This document shows, piece after piece, positions 30,920 to 39,329 of a DNA stretch of 64,000 bases; within the stretch, counting starts at the first letter, position 1, and every line of letters begins with the position of its first letter. Below the pieces are notes generated by a model. That model saw nothing but the letters and a program-made list of their open reading frames with translations. It did no database searches and was not told the DNA's origin. A program made the position numbers and the translations under genes. This stretch comes from Medakamo hakoo (taxonomy: Eukaryota > Chlorophyta > Trebouxiophyceae > Coccomyxaceae): the NCBI GenBank assembly GCA_026636295.1, contig CP089450.1, forward strand, positions 1,219,614 through 1,283,613, read 5' to 3'.

Positions 30920-31160
30920 GACCACGAAGAACGTGTGAGGGGAGACGTCAGGGGAGAGCCTGGGCGGGCTGCGTGCGTGCGTGCGTGTGTGATTTTTTAT
31001 TACAGTTTTTGCATACAGGTGTCGGGCGTCAGCCGTGAGTGAAGCTGAGAGAGGGGGGATGGTGTTGATTTTTGCCATGAGAGATGACGGCTTTTTGCCA
31101 CCGCCCCCAATGACTCAAAAAACAGCCCTTTTTCAAAATCGCAATAATCAAAGCACACAC
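30894..31160 (+). repeat. Source copy of inverted segmental duplication (transporter 3' end and 3' UTR)
   Basis: From GCAGCGCCAAGCAGCC, through the TGA stop at 30917-30919 and the downstream ATTTTTTATTACAGTTTTTGC block, to the CTTTTTCAAAATCGCAAT and (CA)n stretch, this segment matches the reverse complement of 39040-39285. The match is clear apart from scattered substitutions and one ~50-bp stretch (about 31028-31080) missing from the other copy. Confidence 0.92.
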
Positions 31161-31393
31161 ACGCACAGACACACAAAAGCCGGCCGGTCTCGGGGCAACG
31201 GGGGCACCGCCCCGCATGGCCGTCGACCACCCCTGTCTGTGACGCCCCGCTCGTTTCGTGCCGGCGGCGGCACAAAGCCCTGTCTCTGCAGGTGGCGGGT
31301 GTTTGCCTCCCCCCCCCCCCCCCACCATCATTGCCGCAGCGTCCCCCCCCCTCCCTCCCTCCCTGCCCCCCTCGCCCCCTTCCCCACACACCG
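31161..31393. other. Remainder of intergenic region upstream of the GT2 gene
   Basis: Pyrimidine-rich sequence with a run of C at about 31309-31322 followed by further C-rich blocks leading to the GT2 start at 31394. With the 3' UTR before it, the whole gap between transporter 1 and GT2 is 474 bp. No gene is seen. Confidence 0.45.
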
Positions 31394-32959
31394 ATGTGGA
31401 CAAGACCGCCGTCGTCTTCGTCGTCATCACGGCGATTGGCTGGCATTTTGCGCGCCATATCATCGCTGTGCGTGCTCGTGGCATTGGCCGGCCCTGCACG
31501 CTTCGCCACAGCTGCGCACGTCATGGAGTGGCACTCCGCCCTGCGCACCGTCACCTCGTCCGTCCAAGTCGACGGCGGCGTGGACGTCGACCATAAAGTG
31601 GCCACGTTGCTGGAATCGCTGCCGCCCAAACTCCTGCACACAGCTGCCGTGGTGTGGGCCAATGTGGCTGCCATAAACGATGATTGGGCGTCGTGGACCC
31701 GGCATGTCAACGCGTTCCTGGCACATTACAACACGTCGCCCATCCGCATCGACGACACCTCGTTTTTCAACCCACGGACGCTGGGCATGAAGGCTGGTGG
31801 TGGAGGCGACGGCGTCGACACCGACGACGGCGACGTCGACGAAAACCCGGAAGCCAGCCGGGCCGGCGACTTCATGAGCTGCCTGGCGTCTGCCGTCCCC
31901 GTCCAGGACGTGCCCTGCGGCCCCCTCATCTCCGTCATCATGGTCGCCCACGATGCCGCGTCGACGATCATCCCCGCGGTCGCGTCCATCATGGACCAGA
32001 CGTGGCGGCATTTGGAGTTGGTCATCGTCGATGACGCCAGCATTGACAACACGTGGTCCATCTTGAACAGGCTGCAAACGGCGGACGGGCGGATTCGGCT
32101 GTTGAGGAATCGGGTGCGCGTCGGACCGTACGTCTCCCGCAACCGGGCCCTGCAACAAGCCGTGCGTGGGTCCTACATCACCGGCCACGACGCCGACGAC
32201 TGGGCGCACCCGTCCCGCCTGGAATCCCAGGTCCGCGTCCTGTTGGAGTCCGGTGGCAAAGTCCGGGCCAATGTGGCCTACATGCTGCGCGTCAAGCCCG
32301 ACGGCCGCATCGCGACCAGTGGCCTGTCCTGGTTTAGCCCCGACGGCGCCGCCAAAATCGCGATGGTCTCCGCCATGTTTGAGCGCCGCCTGCTGCTGGA
32401 TGAACTGGGCCACTGGGATGGCGTGCACTATGGCGCGGACGCGGAAATGATTGGACGGGCAAAGACCCTCCTGGGCGACGGGTTTGTCGAAGTCCCCATC
32501 ATCAGCATGCTGTGCCGGGACCGGGCGACAGGCTTGGGTAAATCCGGGTACAACGCCCCCGCCGCTGCCGGCGCCTCACCCAGCAACGGCGGCATCCGCC
32601 AGGTCCCCATCTCCTGGGCCAAATCCAACCGGGCGCGGTACAGGGAAGCTTTTGAGCGGTGGCACGCCGGCGTGCGGGCGACGGGCGACGCGTACCTGCC
32701 CTTTGTGCATGAGGACCGCCGCTTCCCCGCGCCGGAAGGCATGCCGATTGACATCCGCAAAGTCCGGCTGCTGGTCATGAGCTCGCGTAAAGTGCTGAGG
32801 CGTGGGGATCACCCCGCTGGCCTGACGCACACTGTCGCTGATGCGGGGTGCAACACGCTGTCCGGCGCCGGGTCGGCCAATGTGGCTGCGGCCGCGGCAG
32901 CAGAGGCAAGGCGTGGTGGTGCTGGTGGTCGTGGTGGGATGGCCGCGTCTGCCACTTGA
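31394..32959 (+). CDS. GT2-family glycosyltransferase, type II membrane protein
   Basis: 521 residues from the ATG at 31394; the frame continues upstream only through Pro-rich sequence without ATG. A hydrophobic segment (ISSLCVLVALAGPARFA) follows an Arg/Ser-rich start. The catalytic domain opens with LISVIMVAHDAASTI (about residue 178), continues LELVIVDDASIDNTW and YVSRNRALQQAVRGSYITGH, and has the metal site DADDW followed by HPSRLESQV. These are the classical GT2 (GT-A fold) signatures. The combination VSRNRAL and DADDWAHPSRLE is also common in bacterial capsule transferases. The C-terminal ~60 residues are Ala/Gly-rich. Donor and linkage are unknown. Confidence 0.85.
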   Translation: MWTRPPSSSSSSRRLAGILRAISSLCVLVALAGPARFATAAHVMEWHSALRTVTSSVQVDGGVDVDHKVATLLESLPPKLLHTAAVVWANVAAINDDWASWTRHVNAFLAHYNTSPIRIDDTSFFNPRTLGMKAGGGGDGVDTDDGDVDENPEASRAGDFMSCLASAVPVQDVPCGPLISVIMVAHDAASTIIPAVASIMDQTWRHLELVIVDDASIDNTWSILNRLQTADGRIRLLRNRVRVGPYVSRNRALQQAVRGSYITGHDADDWAHPSRLESQVRVLLESGGKVRANVAYMLRVKPDGRIATSGLSWFSPDGAAKIAMVSAMFERRLLLDELGHWDGVHYGADAEMIGRAKTLLGDGFVEVPIISMLCRDRATGLGKSGYNAPAAAGASPSNGGIRQVPISWAKSNRARYREAFERWHAGVRATGDAYLPFVHEDRRFPAPEGMPIDIRKVRLLVMSSRKVLRRGDHPAGLTHTVADAGCNTLSGAGSANVAAAAAAEARRGGAGGRGGMAASAT

Positions 32960-33521
32960 CACAGTAGGAAGGGTGCCGGGGCGGCGCCACCTCGCCTCCT
33001 TGGCAAAAAAATGCCCTCACGGCGCTTTCCTTCTGCCAGAAGTGGTGTCGGGACACGAAGTAGCGCGTCGTACGCTGTTATGTTTACACAACGAGGCGGA
33101 CAAGCGGGGCGCCCCACACATGCCTGCCTGTGTGGGGCCACCCGGGTGAAGAAAGGTTGGGATTGGGGCGGGGTGGGGGGTAGGCGTGTGAGCGTGTCGG
33201 GTCCTGTCAAACTGCGCGTGTAGGCGCAGCCTGTTTTTTTTGTTGTCGCTGCCGTGCACGAGAGTCAGCAGCGAATTTGCACACAGGCACCATGATTCAT
33301 TTGTTCTCCATTTTTCCAGCCCAGCACTGAACAGCCTCCTCTCACACACACAGGCGCCACTCTGAGGTCTGGCGCCGCCGCCTGACACGGGCCCGGCCCC
33401 GCCGCCGGCCACACCCTCTGCACCCATTACTCCCTGCGACACCGGCCAGGCGGCATCTGGTCACCCCAAGAGGACCGACCCCCCACCCCCCACCCCCCCA
33501 CCTCCCACCTCCCACCCGCGG
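32960..33521. other. Intergenic region upstream of the O-fucosyltransferase-like gene
   Basis: 562 bp between two plus-strand genes. It contains a T run at 33232-33242 and a strongly C-rich CCCACC tract (33480-33515) just before the next ATG, probably a leader. No other feature is recognised. Confidence 0.45.
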
Positions 33522-35006
33522 ATGGCGACCATACCACTGCGACCGCACCGGCCCAAGCCGGCACCAGCGCGCCTGGCCCTGTGCGGCGCGGTGGCCCTGG
33601 TGCTGACAGTCGTGTGCAGGTCGTGGGCGGGTCGAGACGCTCGCCTTGCTGTGCACGCGGTCGATCGCTCGCGGGCATGGCGTGCTGGCGGCAGCGATGG
33701 CGGTGGGGTAACGGCCACCCCCGCCGCCACGCCGCCACCCGTCATCGCCCCCCTGCTGTGCAACGGCCCGTCCAACCAGATCTACCAGGCCAAACTGGCG
33801 GTGTGGACGCTGCGGCACGACAGCACGGGCGCCACCCTGGTCTTGCCGCCCATCCTGCCCCATTTCACGCGGCGGCACAGCGCGGACAAGCCCGAGCCGC
33901 TGTCCTCGTACTTCGAGGTGGGAGGGGGTCGAGGTGGCGCGCCGTCGTCCGAGCGTCACCACTTTCCACCCTTGGTCGAAGAACTGGACGTGTGGGGCGG
34001 CACCGCCCCGGACGCAGTCACCGCCGCTGCGGCCGTGACCGCCACCTCAGGAAACGAAACCTGCCCCGTGTTCATCGGCGACCCGTCCCGCCTGGACCGG
34101 TGCAAAAAGTACGCGGCGTGGTGGGCGGAGCGGGCGGCGGGGCGGGCGTGTGCGGGCGGGTTCACGTACCCGACCTATGCGGGCGACCTCGCGTCCCTGG
34201 CCGCCGACCTGGCCAGCAATGTCGGCCCCGCTGCCGACGCGGCCAAGCGGGGCACAGGCGGACGCGATGCCACAGCCGGCATCGTCTTGGCCTGCTACCT
34301 GGAAGCCTACCTGAACCCGGCCATCCTGTTTGCGGCGGGCGACGCGCCCGGCGGCGGGTACGCCCTGCGCAATGCGGGCGCGGGGTCGCTGCCGGCCAAC
34401 GACACGGCTGTTGAGGGTGACGCCTGGATAGACGCGGCGGCCGCGCTCAAGATTCGAGGGGGTCCGTCCGATGATGCTCCGTCCGCTCCCAACACCCTGC
34501 TCGCCCTGCAACTGCGGGCGCCCGACTACGACGTCATCGCTGTAAACAGGTCGACGCCCCCGGACGTGTACTGCCTGGCGGGCGCCCAAAAGTGCGACCC
34601 GGCCAAACACTTGCGGGTGCCACGGCAGGCTTTACTGGAGTTCATTGCGGGCGCCGTCGATGGCAGCCGGCCTGCCTTGGAGCGGGCACGGCGGGCGGCG
34701 CTTGGTGGTGACGAAACCACCACTCCGCCCGCCTTTACGCACGTCCACGTGCTGACCAACGACGCCGCCCTGGGTGCCGACGTGACGGCAACATTGCAGT
34801 CCCGCGGCTTGACTGTCACCTCTTCCCCGGACCGCAGCCTGGCGTCGCTGATGCAGGATTATGCGGCAGCAGTCAGTGCCGCCGTCTTTTGGGGCACGCG
34901 CGGCTCGTCCATCTCGGCCAACATCGTACACGCCCGCATGGCGGCCGGGCTGTCCACGCGGACGACAGTGTACTGGGAGGATGTGAGGGCGTTTTTTGCG
35001 GAATGA
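33522..35006 (+). CDS. O-fucosyltransferase-like glycosyltransferase, type II membrane protein
   Basis: 494 residues from the ATG at 33522. An N-terminal anchor (LALCGAVALVLTVVC) is followed by CNGPSNQIYQAKLAVWTLRH and ATLVLPPILPHF, the pattern of the N-terminal half of GDP-fucose protein O-fucosyltransferases and related GT65/68/106 enzymes (N-Q/R-x-x-A then LVLPP). The C-terminus has FTHVHVLTND, then VFWGTRGSSISANIVHARM, corresponding to the GDP-fucose-binding end of that fold. Several Cys residues (for example NETCP, CKKY) suggest a disulfide-bonded luminal domain. No splice sites are needed. The exact family is a fold-level guess. Confidence 0.6.
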   Translation: MATIPLRPHRPKPAPARLALCGAVALVLTVVCRSWAGRDARLAVHAVDRSRAWRAGGSDGGGVTATPAATPPPVIAPLLCNGPSNQIYQAKLAVWTLRHDSTGATLVLPPILPHFTRRHSADKPEPLSSYFEVGGGRGGAPSSERHHFPPLVEELDVWGGTAPDAVTAAAAVTATSGNETCPVFIGDPSRLDRCKKYAAWWAERAAGRACAGGFTYPTYAGDLASLAADLASNVGPAADAAKRGTGGRDATAGIVLACYLEAYLNPAILFAAGDAPGGGYALRNAGAGSLPANDTAVEGDAWIDAAAALKIRGGPSDDAPSAPNTLLALQLRAPDYDVIAVNRSTPPDVYCLAGAQKCDPAKHLRVPRQALLEFIAGAVDGSRPALERARRAALGGDETTTPPAFTHVHVLTNDAALGADVTATLQSRGLTVTSSPDRSLASLMQDYAAAVSAAVFWGTRGSSISANIVHARMAAGLSTRTTVYWEDVRAFFAE

Positions 35007-35176
35007 AGAAGGGGGTTTCGCGGCACGCGCTGCTGCGTGGACGTGGACGGAGGAGCGCGGGTGGCTGGGGGCGGGGAGCCCGACGCGCAGGACGTTTTTT
35101 TTTTTGGTAGAGGCACCAAACACCTTTCATGACCTGGCACTGCTGCATCTCACTTCAAAAAAAAAAGAAACACACA

Positions 35177-36031
35177 ATGCCGTCGTCCGCGGTGGTCCAA
35201 CCCACCGCCACCGCGGTGCTGCCACCACATGCCCCTGCATCCCCTTCCACCGACGCCCGGTTTTGGAATGCGTACTACGCGGCCGCCAGCGCGGGTGACA
35301 ACCCGCTGACTGACGCGCCGTCCACCTTTATTCAGTTTTGCTCTCCCCACGTCCGCCCGGGCGGCAAAGTCGTCGAGTTTGGGTGTGGCAATGGGCGTGA
35401 CGCGCGCTGGTTTGCGGGGCTAGGGTGCACGTACATCGGCCTGGACGCGTCGACCGCCGCGGTGGACAGGTGCTGGGCGACGATGGTCGGCGCATCGCCT
35501 GCCAAACGGCGGTCATTTCGGACCGGGGATTTCGCGGACCCAGAGCTGTTGACGGCCGACTCCGGCACCGCCGACGTTGTCTACTCTCGCTTCACCCTGC
35601 ACTCCGTGACGGATGAACAAGAGACGGTGGCGGTGGCCAATGCGTTTCGCCTGCTCAAACCGGGCGGTCGGTTCATGCTGGAAGCCCGGTCCACGCGCGA
35701 CCCGCGGTGTGGGGTCGGGGAATGTGTCGCACGGAACGCGTACATCGACACGCATTACCGCCGTTTCTTGGAGTTGGACAGCATCATCAGCAAATGCGAG
35801 GCTGCTGGGTTTGAGGTGGGCGTCGCCTGTGAAGAGGCGCGGGCCGCCAATTTCATGGGCGACAAAGCGGTCGTCGTGCGTATCATTGCGACCAAACCGG
35901 CGCTGACTGCGCGTGGGCAGGCGGCGGCGGCGCCGGCGGGTGTGCTCTGCCATGGTGGCGGCGAGGGCGCGGGCCGCGGTGGTGGTGGTGGCGGTGGTGG
36001 TTACGGCGCCGAAAACACGGCGCCCCTGTGA
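35177..36031 (+). CDS. Class I SAM-dependent methyltransferase, apparently soluble
   Basis: 284 residues from the ATG at 35177 (CACACA-ATG); an in-frame ATG at 35129 would only add a low-quality extension. Motif I is VVEFGCGNGRDARWFAGLG (about residue 57), then YIGLDASTAAVD, and GTADVVYSRFTLHSV with the post-motif strand LLKPGGRFMLEARS (about 165). This is the Methyltransf_11/25 type. Unlike its neighbours it has no N-terminal anchor, so it may act in the cytosol on a nucleotide sugar or small molecule. A Gly/Ala-rich tail closes it. It follows the O-fucosyltransferase-like gene by 170 bp on the same strand. Confidence 0.85.
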   Translation: MPSSAVVQPTATAVLPPHAPASPSTDARFWNAYYAAASAGDNPLTDAPSTFIQFCSPHVRPGGKVVEFGCGNGRDARWFAGLGCTYIGLDASTAAVDRCWATMVGASPAKRRSFRTGDFADPELLTADSGTADVVYSRFTLHSVTDEQETVAVANAFRLLKPGGRFMLEARSTRDPRCGVGECVARNAYIDTHYRRFLELDSIISKCEAAGFEVGVACEEARAANFMGDKAVVVRIIATKPALTARGQAAAAPAGVLCHGGGEGAGRGGGGGGGGYGAENTAPL

Positions 36032-36266
36032 TGGGACGGGGTGGGCCAGGGTCATTGCAAGAGCGCGCTCTCACGACGAAATTTTTTTGGCCGTCGATGC
36101 AGTGCATGTCGTCCATGCTATGACTGTGGTCCTATTTGTTTGGGATGGCGTTGCCACGGCGGCACATGCCTGCGCTGTGTCGTGTGCCCTGTGTCTTGCA
36201 TCCCGTCCAAGCCGCGACCTGCATGTTGGTTGTTGTCGCTGCTGCTGCTGCTGGACAAAAAATCAT

Positions 36267-37331
36267 CTACACACTTTCCTGCGCCCGGCACGCCGCTCTC
36301 ACCCCCTCCACCCGGCGCGCCCAGTACAACGTCGACACCAGATGGCTGCGCGGGGGGTGGTATTTTCTTTCCAACAGCTCTGGCCGGTCCAGGAACGCCA
36401 GCATGTCGTCCGTGTCGTTCACGTACACCATGTCCGGCCCAAACAGCGGGCCGTAAGTATCTCGATCAATGTTGGCGACGGGCACCGCGCCCAGGGCGAT
36501 GGCTTCCCAGTGCCGGTACGTGTCCGGCCGGTCCCCACGCGGCGAAATCAGAAACTTGGCCTGGCTCAGCCGGGCGTAGTAGTCGGGCGCGCCAATGCGT
36601 TCGTTCCGGGCCCGTGCAGCCCGCCGCGCGATGAGGCGTTTCCTGGACGGGTGCGTGGGCGTCATGTGCGGGTGTTCCAGGGTCAGATTTTTCGTGGGGC
36701 CTTCCATTCCTCTTCGTCCATGGTACGCCAGCATGGATTTGGCCAGCACATGCAGCAGCGTCGTGCGAATGCCGTACGGAAATGGGCTATACCGGTCGTC
36801 CGCCGGGTAGATCGGGTTTTGGGCAAACCAGTGGAAGATGTTGCCGTTGGCGCGGACGGCGTCACTGGCGTTGGACCGCAGCACCTGGGGCAAGCGCCAC
36901 CGGTGCGTAAACAGGATGACGCGCGACGGCAGCGTCGGCAGGATGTCGGCTTCAAACCGCTTGAAAGCCGCCGCATCCACGCACACGACGTCGCACGCCT
37001 GGATGGTGGCGGAGCTGTTGGCGTCCAAACCATGGATCACAATGGTGGTGCGCGGGTTGTGCTCGCCAAAGCCATCGTCCTCGCCGCCGACGTGGCGGTC
37101 ACACAGCAGGTAGGGCGTGTACGGGTTGACGAGGACGGGCATGAAGCTGTCCGCAACGTCGATGCGCTGGCGCAGCTGGAGCATGGACAGTAGGTCAGCC
37201 AAGTCACGGGCGTTGTTGTTCGTGGTGGCATCATCGTCGAAACCGCTGCTGGTGGTGGACAGCAGCGCCCAGGCCAGCAGCAGTGTCAGTAACAGGCTCC
37301 GGCATGCCGCGGCGGCGGTCCGCGGCGGCAT
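36267..37331 (-). CDS. Exostosin/GT47-like glycosyltransferase
   Basis: 354 residues from the ATG at 37331, with an N-terminal hydrophobic segment (SLLLTLLLAWALLS). The C-terminal half carries LSQAKFLISPRGDRPDTYRH followed by WEAIALGAVPVANIDRDTYGP (about 265-305). This matches the exostosin-family donor-binding motif of the form KF-L-P-G-x6-R-x2-EAI-GC-PV. The N-terminal half has Asn-linked glycosylation-type sites (NASD, NLT) and FTHRWRLP. The family adds sugars such as GlcA, GlcNAc, Gal, Xyl or Ara; this one's donor is unknown. It is convergent with the soluble methyltransferase. A 26-bp perfect palindrome ends 9 bases before the ATG. Confidence 0.65.
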   Translation of the reverse strand: MPPRTAAAACRSLLLTLLLAWALLSTTSSGFDDDATTNNNARDLADLLSMLQLRQRIDVADSFMPVLVNPYTPYLLCDRHVGGEDDGFGEHNPRTTIVIHGLDANSSATIQACDVVCVDAAAFKRFEADILPTLPSRVILFTHRWRLPQVLRSNASDAVRANGNIFHWFAQNPIYPADDRYSPFPYGIRTTLLHVLAKSMLAYHGRRGMEGPTKNLTLEHPHMTPTHPSRKRLIARRAARARNERIGAPDYYARLSQAKFLISPRGDRPDTYRHWEAIALGAVPVANIDRDTYGPLFGPDMVYVNDTDDMLAFLDRPELLERKYHPPRSHLVSTLYWARRVEGVRAACRAQESV

Positions 37332-37340
37332 GCCAATTCG

Positions 37341-37366
37341 GCTTTGCCAGTGCGCACTGGCAAAGC
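37341..37366. repeat. Perfect 26-bp palindrome next to a start codon
   Basis: This sequence equals its own reverse complement over 26 bases. It lies 9 bp upstream of the ATG (37331, minus strand) of the exostosin-like gene, so it is likely in the 5' UTR and could fold into an 11-13 bp stem in the mRNA, or act as a dimer-binding site in DNA. Confidence 0.95.
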
Positions 37367-37439
37367 ACCACTACCCCACCACCCACGCGACAAGCAAATG
37401 CAATGGGGTGTGAGGCGCGACTTGTATCCTCAAATGCTT

Positions 37440-37545
37440 ACATAAAGAGCATGTCTCCCCCCCCCCCCCCCCCACCCCCCCCCCCACCACCACCACCACC
37501 ACCACCGCCCACCCCCCACCCCACCCCACCCCCCCTCCTCTCCCT
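37440..37545. repeat. Poly-C / CCA low-complexity tract
   Basis: About 90 bp of C-runs, (CCA)n and CACCCC repeats in the 245-bp gap between the 3' end of the FkbM gene and the start of the exostosin-like gene. Confidence 0.9.
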
Positions 37546-37576
37546 CTCCCTCACCCCCACCACCAACGCACCACCC

Positions 37577-38830
37577 TCACCCCTTCCAGCCCGCCAAGCG
37601 CGCCGCGGCGGCCGCCCACGCACCATCATCGCGCCGCACGCACAGCACATTGCTCCACTGGAAGAACTCGTATGCGCCAGTCCAGCAGGTTGAAGTCAGG
37701 TGGATGAGCGTGTCATGGAACTGCAAGTAGCAGTCGAGCCCGGCATCGTCCAATTTGTTGACCACTTCCTCCAACCTCACCTGGCCCGGCTTGGGGCCCC
37801 ACTTGCCGACACGGTGGTATTCAAACTCTATCGCCCGGACCGCGTCGATGGCAGACCCAGGCCCGGTCGTCGCATTCATGATGATGGCGCCGTCGTAGCC
37901 CTCCGCATCAATTTTCAGGAGGATGGACCTGGGCCCGCGGTCAACAGCCGCCAGCCCGTGCTCGTCGAAGAAAGAGTCGAGCGTCCACCCTGTGACCGGC
38001 GTCAGGCCCGGGCCCAGGGGCGCCATCTGGCAGCTTTCCAGGCCGACCGCCGTACACTTTTCCAGGTCAAAGCCCAGCTGGGCGTCCGGGTCGGGTCCGA
38101 CCGCGCCCGGGTGGATGAAGACGCGGGCTGGTGGGGAGGCGGCGGGACGTGCAGCCACCTTTTGCGCCAGCCGCTTCAACAGGGGCACGTTGACGGGTAA
38201 AGGTTCGACAGCATGCACGGTCAGGGCGGGCAGGCTTGTTGCCGCAGCCGGCTGCGGCACGGTCTCTGTCCCGTCGCCGCACGCGCCCCGGAGCTTGGCC
38301 TGCACTGCGTCCGGATAGGCGGCTGTCAAGTCGTCGTACACGGACGCGGGGTTGACGCCCAGGTCGGGCCGCCACAGGGCCGCAACCTCGGCGATGCCGT
38401 ACCCTTTGTTGGCGCCCACGTTGACGAGGGTCAGGGCGCCGGCAGCCGTTGGATCCGCGGTTTGCAGGGCCGCCAGGATGGAGGCGGACGGGCAGGCGGA
38501 AGCCCTGTACGTCGGCTTGGACGACGATGCATCCGCCGGGGTTGTGGCTGCCACAAAGGCGGCGGCCTGGGCGTCGCGCTGGGCCGGGGTGCAGCCTGTG
38601 GAAGGCCGAGGCGGTAATGGTGTCGGTGGTGGCAGTCGACGGCTGTGCACGGTGGCGAGCGCGCGGGCGGCATCCACGCCCGCCCCTCGAAACGCGGCCA
38701 CACACGCGCACGCCGCCATCCCAATGGCAAGCAACAGGACATGGGCGGGAGGCGTGCGCTGTCGCGGCACCTGGGCGGGGCGGCGCATCCCGAGCCCCCG
38801 CGGGCTGGCCCCGGTCTTGGCGCCAAGCAT
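37577..38830 (-). CDS. FkbM-family methyltransferase, type II membrane protein
   Basis: 417 residues from the ATG at 38830; an in-frame ATG at 38788 (MRRPAQ) is an alternative. The anchor is VLLLAIGMAACACVAAF. The methyltransferase domain starts at LTLVNVGANKGYGIAEVAAL (about 137), has HAVEPLPVNVPLLKRL, and closes with TGWTLDSFFDEH, SILLKIDAEGYDGAIIM and AIEFEYHRVG. These are the hallmarks of FkbM-type O-methyltransferases, which in bacteria methylate sugars or polyketides and in algae occur as large families. The end region YLQFHDTLIHLTSTCW contains the usual C-terminal strand. It is probably a Golgi sugar O-methyltransferase. Confidence 0.85.
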   Translation of the reverse strand: MLGAKTGASPRGLGMRRPAQVPRQRTPPAHVLLLAIGMAACACVAAFRGAGVDAARALATVHSRRLPPPTPLPPRPSTGCTPAQRDAQAAAFVAATTPADASSSKPTYRASACPSASILAALQTADPTAAGALTLVNVGANKGYGIAEVAALWRPDLGVNPASVYDDLTAAYPDAVQAKLRGACGDGTETVPQPAAATSLPALTVHAVEPLPVNVPLLKRLAQKVAARPAASPPARVFIHPGAVGPDPDAQLGFDLEKCTAVGLESCQMAPLGPGLTPVTGWTLDSFFDEHGLAAVDRGPRSILLKIDAEGYDGAIIMNATTGPGSAIDAVRAIEFEYHRVGKWGPKPGQVRLEEVVNKLDDAGLDCYLQFHDTLIHLTSTCWTGAYEFFQWSNVLCVRRDDGAWAAAAARLAGWKG

Positions 38831-38958
38831 GTGTGGGGGTAGGGTGGGTGGGGGTGGGCTGTGGGCTTGGGCGGGGCGTCAAGAGCGCGGTTGAGCTGTG
38901 TGCCACAGGCTTTGACAGCGTACACACAGATTCTTCCTCCGGCCGGGGGAAGGAAAAC

Positions 38959-38962
<4 letters not shown>

Positions 38963-39048
<86 letters not shown>
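38963..39048. repeat. (GT)43 microsatellite
   Basis: An uninterrupted 86-bp (GT)n array. It corresponds in position to the short (CA)n of the source copy near 31150-31165, so it appears to have expanded after the duplication. Confidence 0.98.
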
Positions 39049-39051
<3 letters not shown>

Positions 39052-39285
39052 GATTGCGAGTTTGAAAAAGGGTGGCTTTTGTTGATTATGGGAGCGGTGG
39101 CAAAAAGCCGCCAGACACCTTTATGCAAAAACTGCACTAAAAAATCACACACGGACGCACGCACGCGCGCGCGGACGCACGCACGCAGTGCGCCCAGACT
39201 CTCCCTGACGTCTCCCTGACATCTCCCTGGTCTCTTCTCCTCAAACCCTCTTCGTGGTCTCAAAGCAGCGGCTGCTTGGCGCTGC
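39040..39285 (-). repeat. Inverted copy of transporter-1 3' end (last codons and 3' UTR)
   Basis: Read on the minus strand this starts GCAGCGCCAAGCAGCC, encodes the transporter's final AKQPLL and stop, then repeats GAGACCACGAAGA, the GCGTGCGTGC block, GTGATTTTTTA, GCAGTTTTTGCAT and the poly-T/CAAACTCGCAAT end. It carries substitutions and one deletion relative to 30894-31160. Its orientation matches the fucosyltransferase gene just upstream on the minus strand, so it may supply that gene's 3' UTR and poly(A) region. Confidence 0.92.
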
Positions 39286-39329
39286 ACCAGCACCTTTTTT
39301 TCATATCGCCCTCCTTCACCCCTTCCTAT

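Larger units (their letters stand above)
38831..39329. other. Intergenic region built from a (GT)n array and a copied transporter 3' end
   Basis: 499 bp between the FkbM start and the GT10 fucosyltransferase stop (both minus strand). Listed separately: a 43-unit (GT)n array and the inverted copy of the transporter-1 3' end. Only about 45 bp lie between the fucosyltransferase stop codon and that copy. Confidence 0.85.
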
